Source: Callorhinus ursinus (taxonomy: Eukaryota; Chordata; Mammalia; Carnivora; Otariidae). Taken from it: a stretch of 64,000 nt of DNA. The stretch spans positions 55,719,707-55,783,706 of the forward strand of contig NW_020312848.1 of assembly GCF_003265705.1 (NCBI RefSeq), written 5' to 3'. The notes beneath the pieces were generated by a model. It did no database searches. It worked only from the letters and a program-made list of their open reading frames with translations, and was not told the origin of the DNA. The first letter of the stretch is position 1. Every line of letters begins with the position of its first letter. The position numbers were made by a program, and so were the translations under genes. Shown here piece after piece: positions 13,041 through 24,454 of the stretch.

Positions 13041-13114
13041 TGGCCCACAAGGGGACTAAACCTATGACCTTGGCTTCATTAGTATCATGCTCAAGTCAAC
13101 TGAGTTAACCAGCT
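13041..13114 (-). pseudogene. tRNA-Ile(AAU)-derived pseudogene or tRNA-like fossil
   Basis: On the minus strand a 74-nt segment aligns without gaps to the vertebrate tRNA-Ile(AAU) as I remember it, about 54 of 74 positions alike by hand. Preserved parts are the A-box-like ggttaactcagttg, the D-arm gagc, the anticodon loop ctaatga with AAT, gccaaggtc, and the 3' end tccccttgtgggcca. The anticodon stem (tgata/agcca) is mispaired, the loop has A to G at the position after the anticodon, and the T-loop is gtttagtc rather than the conserved gttcgatc, so the B box is damaged. It is probably dead. It could alternatively be a copy of an old tRNA-derived SINE. Confidence 0.6.
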
Positions 13115-13499
13115 GTGTTTTCTTAAGTCCAAGCACATATTTATTTGGTAAATATGGGAGTTTGAACTTCTTCAAGCCCCTTGGGGACCATTAAGTGGAC
13201 TGCAACATTCATTCATTTAGTAATTGAATACTTACATTGAACAAATCTTGTTCTTAGCAATCCGAGAGCCATTGAGCAGTGCAAGATGTGGCTCATGGTC
13301 ACCAGGAAGTACAGGGTAGTTAATTAAGAGGAAGAGACATATGCACAAGTAGAGTCTTATGTAATATTTAAGAGCCTGGACCTGGAGACAAAGAAACTTG
13401 ACCTTAAAACCTATATTAAACACCCAGTAGGTTGTAGTTAGTATGTTAAAGACTAGAAAGATGTGAATCAAAATGTTTTAATCTCCTAAGATTATTCAA
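13115..13499. other. Intergenic stretch, no gene recognised
   Basis: The segment has a faint resemblance near 13,205-13,260 to old repeat 3' ends (attcattcatttagtaattg). No exon signal. Confidence 0.4.
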
Positions 13500-14335
13500 T
13501 TTGTCCAGAACTAAAGCTCCTCTCAACCCAAACTACCCATATTTTTCTTCTCCATTTCCACTAATGGTGTCACCATTCCCCAAAACAATCTCTATAAGCT
13601 CTAGTATCCTTTCTACTTCCCCTCAATTAGATTCCAACATCTCAACACTACTTCTTGTCACTTCTTTCATAAACTCCTTCAGTTCCCTGCAGAGCCATCT
13701 CCTCACTCCTTCCTAAGTAAAGCTCCTGAGCTGGGCTAGTCCCTTACCAACCTCAGTAGCCCTCTGATTTGATATATTTCTTTCTAGTTTATCATTCATC
13801 CAAACAGTCCTCCATGCATTTGTCCCTAGTAATCCTACTAAGCACAGCGCTGGTCAGGTCCTGACTTACTTTCATTGGCTTTCCATTGCCTACCGAGTAC
13901 TCATTAAATGGTCAACAGCTATATAAAAATTCCTCTTTTTGTTACTCCATTTCTTGTAGTATCCTCAATATTTACCATTAAACATATCACACAAAGGTCA
14001 AACTTCATGGTCTTCCCCCCTGTCTTGCATCTTTCCACTTTAGTGTCTTTGCTTATTCTAATCTCTGCCTCCTGAAACTCTGCCTATTCTGCAAAAAAGC
14101 CCAACTTAAGTGCATCTTCCTTCAAATTAAGCCTGCTCTGATGCTCTCAGCATGAGACAGGCTCTCCCTCCCTTGTCTTCCAGTTACACTTCGTTTGTTG
14201 TTTCATACAACATTCACTGCAGTGCATCTTCTACTGGGATTATTTATACACGCCCCTCCTCCTTTTCTAAAGTAAATCCCTGAAAACAGTCATAGCATCA
14301 TATACACCCCCCACCTTACAACATTCTAGCACCAC
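13500..14335 (+). mobile_element. L2 LINE 3' region, sense
   Basis: Pyrimidine-rich sequence follows the L2 3' order as I know it: 'cattggctttccattgccta' near 13,875, the 'tctttgcttattctaatctctg' block near 14,045, 'cttccttcaaattaagcctg' near 14,117, and then the thymidine-rich end. Divergence is high. There is no coding function left. Confidence 0.6.
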
Positions 14336-14339
14336 GACT

Positions 14340-14895
14340 TCTTCAACCTGCATGGTCCAAATCCCTATTACCCACTTTTAATACTTACCCTGTATACGAT
14401 AAAGAGCCGTACAAGATCTCCTAGCTCCTAAATCCTATTGACACCTTTCAGTTCTTATTTTTACTTGGCCTCTTTGCAGCATTTGGCATTATTCATCCCT
14501 CCTTTCTTTCTTTAAATCTCTCTTATCTGTTGGCTTCCATAACAATTTTACCTCCTATAACATTTCTTCTTCCCAGCTTCTTTCATCAGGGTCTTCCCTC
14601 ACTTAACCTTAAAGTACTGGTATTCTCATGGTTCAATTATTAGTCATGTCACCTTTTCATTCTACACACAATATTTTTGACTCATTAAATTTGACCATCA
14701 ATTTCCGCCCCCCATCTCCTATTCCTTCCTTATTGAAAAAACATCAACATAAACTCCATCACTTAAGCTAAAAGTTATCTTAGAGTGCTCCCCAACCTCA
14801 TGCGAGCCATCAGTGTATTATCTCAGAGCTCCAAATCCACCCTCCATTGCCCTGCTTGTGATATTGAAGCTGGACCCTGTAAACATTTTTCCTTT
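14340..14895 (+). mobile_element. Second L2 LINE fragment, sense
   Basis: The 'cacctttcagttcttatttttacttggcctctttgcagcatttggc' region (14,440-14,487), followed by 'tctcttatctgttggcttcc', corresponds to an earlier part of L2 than the block just upstream. Because the consensus order is reversed, this should be a separate copy in tandem with the first. Confidence 0.5.
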
Positions 14896-14904
14896 GGCAG
14901 AGGG

Positions 14905-15000
14905 GTCCCTGCTCAGTGGGGAAACTGCTTCTCCCCCTCTCTCTCTACAGCTTCCCCTGCTTGTGCACGCTCTCTCTCTGTCAAATAAATAAAATCTAAA
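14905..15000 (+). mobile_element. 5'-truncated carnivore SINE
   Basis: Only the distal half is present: ccctgctcagtggggaaact, the CT-rich body and gtcaaataaataaaatct. The tRNA-like head is missing, so this is a 5'-truncated or partly deleted copy lacking its pol III promoter. Confidence 0.85.
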
Positions 15001-15004
15001 AAAC

Positions 15005-16310
15005 AAAATTCTTTATATGAAACTTTCCCTGTTCAAATCACTGTGTGGTTTCTGTCTCCAGACTGGAACCTGATTGATACTCCTCCCCTTCTCACTTCCA
15101 TTTCCTGAGCATCTTTCAGATCTATCAACTTCTCTCCAGTCATGAAGTCCCTGCCTAAGTTTAGATCCTTGTTAGTTTGGTTTTAAGTATAAGTCTCCTA
15201 AGCCATTGCTTTCTTCCAGTTTTGATGTTTTCCAGTACTTCTTCCCCAACACCAGAGAAATCATTCTATAAAGTGCACTGAGTGTGAATTTCGATCCACC
15301 AACTCAAGTGTGGATGTCCAATTATTTTTCCTAAACCTAATTAAATCTAACTTTGAGCAGAAAATCTTATTCTTAGTTTTTATTGAGTTTCTTCTAATCC
15401 TCCACTCTATCCCTCCAGGATTGTATAGGATCCCAAGAGTCTTACAGAGATTAAAATATGATCTCTTGATGATAGGTGGCAGAACTAATTCTCCCAAAGG
15501 ATAGGACTCTTTGCTGAAGCTGGTAGAGCCGTTACCATGAATTCAGCCTTCTAAGGGTACCCCATCCTATTCCCTTCCTAAAGTCTGTCCGCTTCCTGGG
15601 ACACCACAAGGGAATGAAGCACAGGTCGCAAGGGCCCTGAAGTCCTTCACCCTTTCCAGGTTAAAAGACTTCTTGCCTCTCCTCTTCCTCCTTTTAACAG
15701 AGGAAGGTTTCTCCCAACAAGATTTATATCTTCTGGAAACTCTGCTTTTAGACACTAAAACTCAAAACTCCTCCAGGCCAAGAAACACAAAATCCAGGCC
15801 ACCTTCTAGAAATGGAAAAGGAGAGGGAAATACATTACGAACAAGACAGAAGTTAATATCTCACAGAGGGTCAGAATCTTTTTAGTCTAGAAAAAAATCT
15901 TCAGCCCTTTATGTTTCTGGCCAAGACATCTTAAATATATGTTGTATCCTCTCAAACTCCTTTTACTTTTTCCACAAATCTTTCAAAACTTCCAATAAAA
16001 AAGTTTAGGTTTCAGAGACACAATTTCTCAGACTTTTGGTACTTTATTTCTTGCTACAATTCTAAGGCAATGAGCGTAAGGCTAACAGTCTGAATCTGGC
16101 AAGTCAAGGCAAGCAAACAGTAGAGAAAGGGGGCAATACAAGGAGAAAATAAAACATCAGCTAATCTCTCAAAATATTATCTCACCAGACATTCAATAAA
16201 CCATCCTTCCACAATGCAAATTTAACTTGTCCTTCCCTGCTTATCATCATTATTTCTCAATTATTTCTAGAACAAAAATTCAGTCTCCCTGCATTTGGGC
16301 ATGGTTCTCC
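15005..16310. other. Intergenic stretch, possible old LTR trace, no gene
   Basis: The segment near 15,040-15,085 (tttctgtctccagactggaa) resembles the end of an old mammalian LTR. Everything else is unassigned. Opposite-strand short frames near 15,261-15,885 are unsupported. Confidence 0.35.
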
Positions 16311-16320
16311 TCAATGTGAC

Positions 16321-16378
16321 TCTTTTTTTGTTTGTTTGTTTGTTTTTTGTTTTGTTTTTGTTTTTGTTTTTGTTTTGT
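16321..16378 (-). repeat. Poly-T / (TTTG)n tract flanked by a direct repeat
   Basis: An uninterrupted T-rich run with regular G interruptions (TTTG and TTTTTG units). The 10-mer tgtgactctt occurs on both sides (16,315-16,324 and 16,376-16,385). On the minus strand this reads as a poly-A tail with C interruptions, and the flanking repeat looks like a target-site duplication. Confidence 0.8.
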
Positions 16379-16385
16379 GACTCTT

Positions 16386-17565
16386 GATGACTTCTCCAGG
16401 CTCATGTCCTTTACAGGCTTTGCTGCAGGCATACCTAAGTACTGGCATTTTCCTGGGACTTTCCTCCCTCTTGCCTCATACTTTTTACTAACTAGTCCAT
16501 CTTAGAAACATCTAGATTGTCTATCAAAACTCAGTTCAGGTGCCAACTCCACCAAGAAACTTGTAGGCCTGCTCCCCACTACATCAGCCACTCCTTCACA
16601 GTGCTTCACATACCCCGTGCATTCCACAGTCATAACACCTGCATTGTGGTTTATTATGATCTGGATTTTCATTTGTTTTCTTTTCTGCTACCCTGTCTAG
16701 ATTATGAGTTATTTCAGGGACAGGCAGTGTACCTCTCATCTCCGTATCCCAGAGCTAAGAGCAAAGATTGTTCTTGAATGTTTCCATGTTTGTTAAATTT
16801 TACTAATTCCTTTCAGTTGCTACAAATAAATCTGAAGACAGGAGTGCCCTGAAAGATACATTGTTCCATGAGATGTCAGAACTGAGTTGTCAGGTATTCT
16901 TTCATCTTTCTAAGAACAACTAAACTCATCTTTAATTTCAGTTATAAAAAAAGGGTCACTTAACTACTTCATCTTTCAAATACTACTTATAGCATCTGCT
17001 GTAATACAGTCCTTGGAACCTTCTAAATATGGAAAAGTATGTAAACCTCTCATTCTCCACATTTTTGGAAGTCAGGTGTGTGTTTTAGAATATGATACAT
17101 TAAAAGGGGTATGTATGTCTTTCTGATGACCAGTAATGAAATTGCATATGATTTGCATTTTTAGGCTTCTAGAATTTGGATTATTGAATTTTCAGAAGGG
17201 GGAGATATTTTTCCCTTAAAAATGAAATGTTAATATTTTTATGTTGTTTGTGTATTTTGGCAATCTCAAGAAATGCCATCTGGATTAACAAAATGAGGTA
17301 TATTCTTAAGGGTTGGAAAATAGCTCACAATTTATAAAATGTTAGTGCAGAAAATGTAGGTTTTTTTAAAAAAAAAACAACTAAAGCTATTAACTCAGCA
17401 TGTAGCAAAATTATGGTAGGGGCTTAATATAATTCGTTCAATACTTAGCTGTCTCAAAGTGAGGTTATCCAAGTGCATTTCATTGTGCATAGAGACCAAT
17501 GTTCTTTTGTGATTATTAGGTAAATTGATTTCACATTTTTATAAAGCAACAATTCTGCTTGGTTC
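16386..17565. other. Intergenic stretch, no gene recognised
   Basis: AT-rich with weak L2-like wording near 16,520-16,760. No exon or RNA signal. Confidence 0.4.
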
Positions 17566-17569
17566 AAAA

Positions 17570-17905
17570 CTTGGTTCTGCCACTTTCTGGCTATGTAACC
17601 TTCACAAATTATTTAGCTACTCTGTTACTCAGTTTTCTCATCTGTAAACTGGATACAATAATAGTACCTACCTCAGATAATTGTGGTGATAATTTAATAA
17701 ATAACATCACTCAAAAAATATTTGTTTGCCTTCTGTGGATCAAGTGCCATGCTAGGCTCTTGAGATACAGCAATGAACAAAACAGCCAAAAATCTCTGTC
17801 CTCATGGAGCTTATACTGTAATTAAAATGCTTAAAACAGTGGCTGGCACATGAATCATGGAGAAAATTATCATCACTATTGTTATTATTATGCTATTATT
17901 AATAC
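17570..17905 (+). repeat. MIR SINE fossil, sense, interrupted
   Basis: The first part (17,572-17,705) follows MIR closely: 'ttctgccactttctggctatgtaacc', 'cagttttctcatctgtaaact' and 'aataatagtacctacctcag'. The MIR 3' end resumes at 17,829 with 'gcttaaaacagtggctggcaca' and ends in a TTATTATTA-type tail. Between them, about 17,706-17,828 is a different old repeat ('gccatgctaggctcttgaga', 'cagcaatgaacaaaac', 'tcatggagcttatactgtaa'). Confidence 0.8.
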
Positions 17906-17955
17906 TATGACCAGTAGGTGAGTATGTGCTGACCAGTAAGTAAATGCTGACAGTC

Positions 17956-18155
17956 TTTTTTTTTTTTTAAGATTTTATTTATTTATTCGTCAGAGAGAGA
18001 GAGAGAGAGAACACAAGCAGGGGGAGTGGCAGGCAGAGGGAGAAGCAGGCTATCCACTGAGCAAGGAACCCGATGCGGGACTCAATCCTAGGACCCTGGG
18101 ATCATGACCTAAGCCAAAGGCAGCCAGCTTAACCGACTGAACCACCCAGGTGCCC
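17956..18155 (-). mobile_element. Carnivore tRNA-Lys SINE, antisense
   Basis: Poly-T then aagattttatttatttattc, (GA)n, and a terminal head tgaaccacccaggtgccc. The TSD is taaatgctgacagtc (17,941-17,955) versus taaatgttgacagtc (18,156-18,170), one mismatch in 15. Confidence 0.96.
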
Positions 18156-18174
18156 TAAATGTTGACAGTCCTTA

Positions 18175-19785
18175 AGCAATTGTCCAGGATCTCAAGTCAT
18201 TTCTCTGTAGCCTGTCACACCCAAGGCTTCTGGATAAAAGGTTGCAGACCACTGCCCAGCGAGGCCAGGGCTTGGTCAGGGGAGGAGGAGGAATAATTGA
18301 GAGAGGGAGGGTTTCATCCATCTCAAGATGCTTAATATTAGCAAGACTAATAGAGTATCATGGGATGTATTTTTTCCCCTTTGCAAAAGCCAAGGGAAGA
18401 TAGGATGGAAACATGAAACAAAACCAACTCAAGGCACAGAGAATGAACCAATCTTAAGAGATTCTACTTTAGCCAACAGCACTTCTGGGAACATTCTAAA
18501 GATGTTGAAACATGTGGCACATGAATCTGAAAGGCAGTGCACTTTGTGTAGGGAGGAGTGTGTAGGGAGGAGTATGGAAGCTTTGGGAATAAACAGATCT
18601 GCCCTGATGCTGTCCATTTCCTCCAGAGCTTTGTACCAACTTGAATATCACATAAAGTACTTTTTCACAGAGAATGACTAATACAGGTAGCCTGCAATTG
18701 GCTTACAACTATCTTAGCTTTATCCTGATTTTTCCAGTATTTTCTCTTTCCCTTCACAGCTTTTATCTTTCTCTTCCTCCTTCCCAACCCTTGCTTTATT
18801 GACTCTCCCCTACACTCTTAATTATTTATTAGATTATAATTTGGGGAAAATTTATTAAAATGATTTTGTAAGATTCTTCTAAACCTATTTGAAGACAGGC
18901 ACAAGTAAAGAAAGCATAAGCAATGGTGGTCTTTTCAGATTGAACTTTACTACATCAGCAAGATTTAGACATGATTTGGTGAGCTCATATCTGCACCCTG
19001 AACACCATCCTGGAGGACTCTCACTGCCTCCAATGCCTTGTCGCAAGAGGCCAAATGGATGAGGCCACCAACTAGTCTCTGTGCCTACACAATCCAGCCA
19101 GACCTTGGTTGACCTCTAAAAAGGTGGGGGGGGGTCTCCCAAATGAGAACAGATGCCCCTCAGAAATGCAGTTCAATTGCCCTCCCAGTAACTTAGAAGG
19201 ACCTGAGTCTAATATTTCTGCAAACCTTAGTCACCTTCCAAGATACATGACCCCCTTACAATTTGTCTGCCCCAGGATACTTATCCCCCAAATACTCTTT
19301 ATTTCCTCACCATTGACCCAAATTTCCACTGTTCTTCTCCCTCCCACACCTTCCACGGGTGCCCCTGGAACTCCTTTCATTGGTTAGCAAACTTCACCAG
19401 CCTCCTCACTAAACATTCCTTCTACCTCCTTGCCTGCAAGAGAATGATGTTTTCTCTACACCCTCTCAAGTGAGTTGGGAGGTGGAGTCATTGTCCTCAG
19501 GAAAATTCCTGCTCCTTTGAGGCTTATGACATTTTGCTATCTCTCCTGGTTTCTATCATCTACCAGCCTCTAGTCCTTCCTTCTTTCTACCAAAGTCTTA
19601 GGTACCCTGTCTTCATCCACACTAAGAATCATAATTCTGGGAAAAATCAATGCCCATAAAAGCTACCTCATCAGTGCTTCAGCCACCCAACATGTGAATA
19701 GAGTCATCAACCGAGTAAATCCATCCTTTTAAATTACAGATGTGGTTGTATAATAACCTGAACCTCCTCAATCATAGCACTTATC
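18175..19785. other. Intergenic stretch, no gene recognised
   Basis: A 117-codon open frame (18,328-18,681) and a 92-codon one (19,109-19,387) were inspected. Neither shows a domain, signal sequence or splice context. A poly-G run sits at 19,126-19,134. A short local duplication of gtagggaggag lies at about 18,547-18,570. Confidence 0.45.
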
Positions 19786-19789
19786 ACCC

Positions 19790-19932
19790 TGTTGGCTTTC
19801 TTCCCAGGTAGACTATAAGCTCCATGAGGTCAGGGATTTTGTCTGACTAATTTACTGCAATTTTCCCAACCTCTACCACAGTGCTTGACACAGACTAAAT
19901 TTCAAATAAATACTTGTTACATGAATAAACAA
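19790..19932 (+). mobile_element. L2 LINE 3' end, sense
   Basis: This is a textbook L2 terminus: 'agactataagctccatgaggtcagggattttgtctg', 'ccacagtgcttgacacagac' and 'aaataaatacttgttacatgaataaa'. It is 5' truncated. Confidence 0.85.
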
Positions 19933-19934
19933 TG

Positions 19935-22505
19935 CCCTTTATTTGTCTCAGTGGACAAAATGGGTCCCAGAGGCAATACAGCTTGAGAAATTCATGAAAT
20001 CTATGGAAGTTGAGCTACTTTGCATTCAGTAATGTGGCAGAAGTGGATGCCAAGCCACCCATGTATTAGCTGTCTTTGCAACAAACAGTTAATAACTACT
20101 GACCAAAAAGAGCAAGAGAACCATTTGCTTGACTAATGAAAAATTTATCTCAAAGGGAGTTTCCAATAAAGCTTTCCTGATGGTGTTTATGACCATTTGT
20201 TATTTTTTTATCTACATGTAAACTGTTCTGATTGGTAAAGAAATCACTTCTTTTGGACTAAAATAAGACTGATCCTGCTGGAAACGGCCTTCCTGGAGAC
20301 TGTCCTGGCTACCTGCTCAGTATCCTCTGGACTCAAACCAACCACACTTCACTTGTAAGACAAGTAGGAAAGGCAACTATTTACCAAAATAAATGAATTT
20401 AGCAAGTATTCTTTGGGTTTGATTAGCTGAATTGTTGTGATACCACAAAGGAAAAAAATAATAATAATGAGGTCAGCATTGATACTCCTTGAAACTAATT
20501 ATTTAATCTTATAGATTCATTAGTAGAATAGTTTTATTAATTAGGATATATTTTAATGGTGATTTAATTTAATTATAATTTTTAAGATTATAATCACAGT
20601 CCAGAGCATTGACGAAAGGTCATGCAAACCTGTTACAGAAGTAAACTGAAATCCAGGGTTCCTGGGATTCCAGTGCCGACTTCACAATAGTAAGCAAATA
20701 TCTGGGAAAAGATCTCTCATGCAGGAAAAGCATGAGCCTTCTTCTGGGCCCTCCTATGCAGTCTTCAGGAACTCCACAGAGATCCTCTAAAATTAATACT
20801 TACCCACATAGCACAAATACACAGTAACACTTCAGCTACCCACTGGAACCAAGAAATAGGTATTCTATTTAACAAGCTTTTTGAAAATAACCTGTTTTTA
20901 TTATAGACTAGATTTAGGTAAGACTATTTCTACAAAGGATTTATAAAACAGTGCTCAGAACAATTCTCTTAAATGCTTAGAGTGATATTAGTGCAATCCC
21001 CCATTAGGTGTCTTGAGAAATACAGAATTTTACCAACTACAGACCTTCAGTCTTATAACCAGACTTCTAAATTTCAATGTAAAAATAATCTCAATGAATT
21101 TTCACAAAAATGCTTAGGGTTTTTAAGCCAAATAAAATCATATTATGACAACAGCTACCATTTACTGAACACTTATTAGGTGTCAGGCTCTGTGTTCAGC
21201 TCTTTTACATGCATAATCTTTCCCTAATGTAGAAAGCTTGAGAAGTCCATGAAAAATGACAGGCATCTAAAAGAGAAAATTTGATTATGGAATATAAGCA
21301 TGGAGTGCTGGCTCTGAAAAACAGTGGCATATGGGAGATATTATTAAGGTAATAAGTCTTTAAAGATACAATCATAAAAATGTAAATGTAGGAGTTAAAT
21401 CAATTCTTCCCTTAAGATCAAAACTGCAGTCTCTGTAGGTTGAGAGCACAGAACCCTTGAGGAGCACTTGGGAAACGTCAGCGCAGGCTACCCAACTTCA
21501 TCCCCGGACTCTCCCTCTAATAGATTTCTCTGCAACTTTGGTAGAGTTACCAGTGTGCCTTCAAGCGCCAGGTAAATCTGGAGTAACTGAAATATTATTA
21601 TATTAAGTACTATTATTATCAAACAGATGTCAAGAAAGAAAATAATAAAATAAAAAATGAAGTATAAATCAAGTGACTTTTGAAGATCTCAAGCAGAAAA
21701 ATAAATACAACTTTTAAAAATACTTATTAAAAATTTAAAAACTTGGATGTGAAGTAATTCCATGATTATGCATGTACCAAATCAGTACAACCAACATAAT
21801 TATCAACCACGAAATAACTGTAATGATATTTTAAAAGAATAAACAAAAATAATTTATTTTCATCACAATAAAGACCATTGCAAATTTAAATGGGTCAATG
21901 TATGATGTGAAAAGTGGAAACAAAACACATTTCACTGTTTGTAGTACTAAAAGGAAATAAGAGTAATTAAGGAAAAATTAATGTAGAACACACCTGGTAA
22001 TTACCACAGCTAAAGTGATAAAATATGAACTGTGATTAGAAAAAATCACACCACTACAGAGCTTACCTAAAGCTAAATGTAGAGATGATGAGAAATATAA
22101 GTAAAAGAACTTAATTCCAACTGTAAATTAGTTCAGGTGCTTTTTAAACTATTTCTACTTAAGTGATATGAACCAAACCTGACCAGTGATCAAAGTTTAT
22201 TTCTAACTATGATTTAGCGGGACACGTGTTAACTTCCTTAGCACCACACTGTGAGCACCAACCCAATGAATGTCTGTACAGTCCTGTTTAGGTTTTCCAG
22301 AAAAGAAGCTTTTATAAGAACAGCAAAAAGCACAAAGATTTATGAAAACTGTTTGGCATTGATTTTTCTTTAAAAGTTCTCTGGGAATAGAGATTGTCCT
22401 CTGTCAAAGACAGAAAGAGGAAGAACTTAACCACTGCTCACCTTAGACTCTGCCTCTTTAGCACAAGAATAGCAGAGATACTCTTAGCATAGCAATGGTA
22501 GCCTC
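19935..22505. other. Intergenic stretch, AT-rich, no gene recognised
   Basis: Very AT-rich from about 20,390 to 22,150. The 'accatttactgaacacttattaggtgtcaggctctgt' piece near 21,158-21,194 is an antisense MIR-like scrap. No coding signal. Confidence 0.45.
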
Positions 22506-22655
22506 ATACATTAAGATGGGGGTTGGCAAACTTTCTCTGGAAAGGGCCATATAGTTAATATTTTAGCCTTTGTGAGACAAGAAGCGAAATAAAGGATAGC
22601 ATGTTGATACTTATATACTAGGAAGAAAGCATATTTCTAAAAAAATTTATTGGCA

Positions 22656-22842
22656 GGGCGCCTGGGTGGCTCAGTCGTTGAGCGTCTGCCTTCGGCTCAG
22701 GTCATGATCCCAGGGTCCTGGGATCGAGTCCCACATCGGGCTCCCTGCTCAGCGGGAAGCCTGCTTCTCCCTCTCCCACTCCCCCTGCTTGTGTTCCTGC
22801 TCTCGCTATGTCTCTCTCTGTCAAATAAATAAATAAAATCTT
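22656..22842 (+). mobile_element. Carnivore tRNA-Lys SINE, young type
   Basis: Head gggcgcctgggtggctcagt, body ccctgctcagcgggaagcct, tail gtcaaataaataaataaaat plus poly-A. The target aaaaaatttattgg occurs just before the element (22,640-22,653) and again after the tail (to 22,860). It lies in a DNA-transposon fossil. Confidence 0.96.
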
Positions 22843-22941
22843 AAAAAAAAAATTTATTGGTAAAATTCAAAATATAGTGATGATAATAATTGAGTACAGT
22901 TTTTTGTACTACAGGTCTACTAATAAGAAGAGTAAATTCTT

Positions 22942-23132
22942 GGGGCACCTGGGTGGCTCAGTCAGTTAAGTGTCCAACTCTTGATTTCAGCTCAGGTGAT
23001 GATGTCAGAGTCATGAGATCAAGCCCCATGCTGGGCATGGAGCCTGCTTAAGATTCTTTCTCTTTCCCTCTCCCTCTGTCCCTCCCCACCCCTCTCTCAA
23101 AAATAAATAAAGACTTTTCTAATTAAAAAAAA
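22942..23132 (+). mobile_element. Carnivore tRNA-Lys SINE, older subfamily
   Basis: Head ggggcacctgggtggctcag, then the older-type body ('ccaactcttgatttcagctc', 'gcatggagcctgcttaagat') and an aaataaataaagac tail. An imperfect TSD is agtaaattctt (22,931-22,941) versus agttaaatcctt (23,133-23,144). Its body differs diagnostically from the neighbour 100 bp upstream. Confidence 0.93.
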
Positions 23133-23294
23133 AGTTAAATCCTTTTCCACGGGAATAATTCACTTAATTGGGGGATAAAAGTTAGAGTGTTCTATCATCA
23201 AATAAATTGCAAATATTCACCCGTAAAAATCATTATTAGGTCACAGGCCATACAAAATCAGATGACCAGATTTGGTCTGCAGACCATAGCTATG

Positions 23295-24405
23295 AGACTT
23301 CTTACTCATACCATGGAAGAGATTAAAAAAAAACAGAAGCAAGGACCAGTAACAATACAAATTGTAATTTACATTTTTTCTGAAATATATTTATATGTTT
23401 CTTTATTTCACATTTCATTTTATTTGACCTTCTCCTTGAATGGCATCCACTTGCCTTAGGGGTGATCTGGATTATTTCGCAGAAATGAAGAGGGAGAAAG
23501 AATCAATGCTTAGCTATTGACTACCAAAATAAAATTTTTCAGTTCTATCTAAGTAAGGCCAGAATATTAAAGCCAAGCATAGCAGAGAGTGAAACTTTTT
23601 TTTAATTACTTAAATTCCCATTCCTATAAATTCCTTAAAATCCTATTCCTATAAATTTCTATTTCTATAAATTCCTTAAAATCCATTCAGTAGTCACAAG
23701 CATGCACTTAGGGAGGAGGGAACTCTTAAGCTGGGCTCATCAGCAGCCTCTTCCTTCGCCTCCAGCCATTTCAGAGCCCCACGCTTAAAAATTCCTCCTC
23801 AGGCAAAGAAAAGTTGCCCCATATTTGGAAGAAATTTGCTACCTCTCCTCTGGGTGAAGGGGTCCAAAAGAGACTATGAGTCTATTGATGATCACCTCTC
23901 ACAGAATAGTAACATTTTAGAGCTGAACAGGATATATAGTCCTCTTATTTCATAGAAGAGGAAACTGGGGCCCAGAGAGGTAGATGCCTTGTCTGGAGTC
24001 ACACAGCCAGGCCACAGTGCAGCTGGAAGGACCCGATTCCTGGTCCTGTATCCTTCCATTAGATCCAACTATTCTCTTCCTGTTTGACCCAGGGATGAAG
24101 AGAAAGGGTTGCATTATGTCATATATGTCCCTTCGAATACTACAATCTAAGCAACTACCATATAATTGGAACTATTTACAGAAAGAAGGGATACCCTCCT
24201 CCACTGAGATCTGCATGCATTAAAATAAGCAAATGTCTTAGATTTAACTTGTCTAGAAATAGAATTTATGCCTCTAGGAACACATCTGAAATTATGGTGG
24301 AAGCAATGCTTACCAAAAAGCCTGACTTTCATCTATAAACTTTACTTTTAGGATCCTGAATAGGGACATGGAAAAATCTAAGATGTTGTCAATTCTTATC
24401 CACTT
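23295..24405. repeat. Intergenic stretch with one antisense MIR-like piece
   Basis: At about 23,915-24,015 the wording 'agagctgaacagg', 'cttatttcatagaagaggaaactggggcccagagagg' and 'gtcacacagccagg' marks a MIR-class fossil in antisense. At 23,600-23,690 an imperfect local tandem repeats 'attcctataaattcctta'. No exon found. Confidence 0.55.
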
Positions 24406-24406
24406 G

Positions 24407-24408
<2 letters not shown>

Positions 24409-24454
<46 letters not shown>

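Larger units (their letters stand above)
22508..23290 (+). mobile_element. hAT-Charlie-like DNA transposon fossil split by two SINEs
   Basis: The left end 'ggggttggcaaactttctctggaaagggccatatagttaatattttagcc' and the right end 'ggccatacaaaatcagatgaccagatttggtctgcagaccatag' match the two ends of a widespread non-autonomous mammalian DNA transposon as I remember it. The inside carries SINEs at 22,656-22,842 and 22,942-23,132. The family name is uncertain. Confidence 0.55.

Noticed and set aside
13041..13114. Functional tRNA-Ile gene
   Set aside because: The anticodon stem does not pair and the conserved T-loop/B-box bases are changed.
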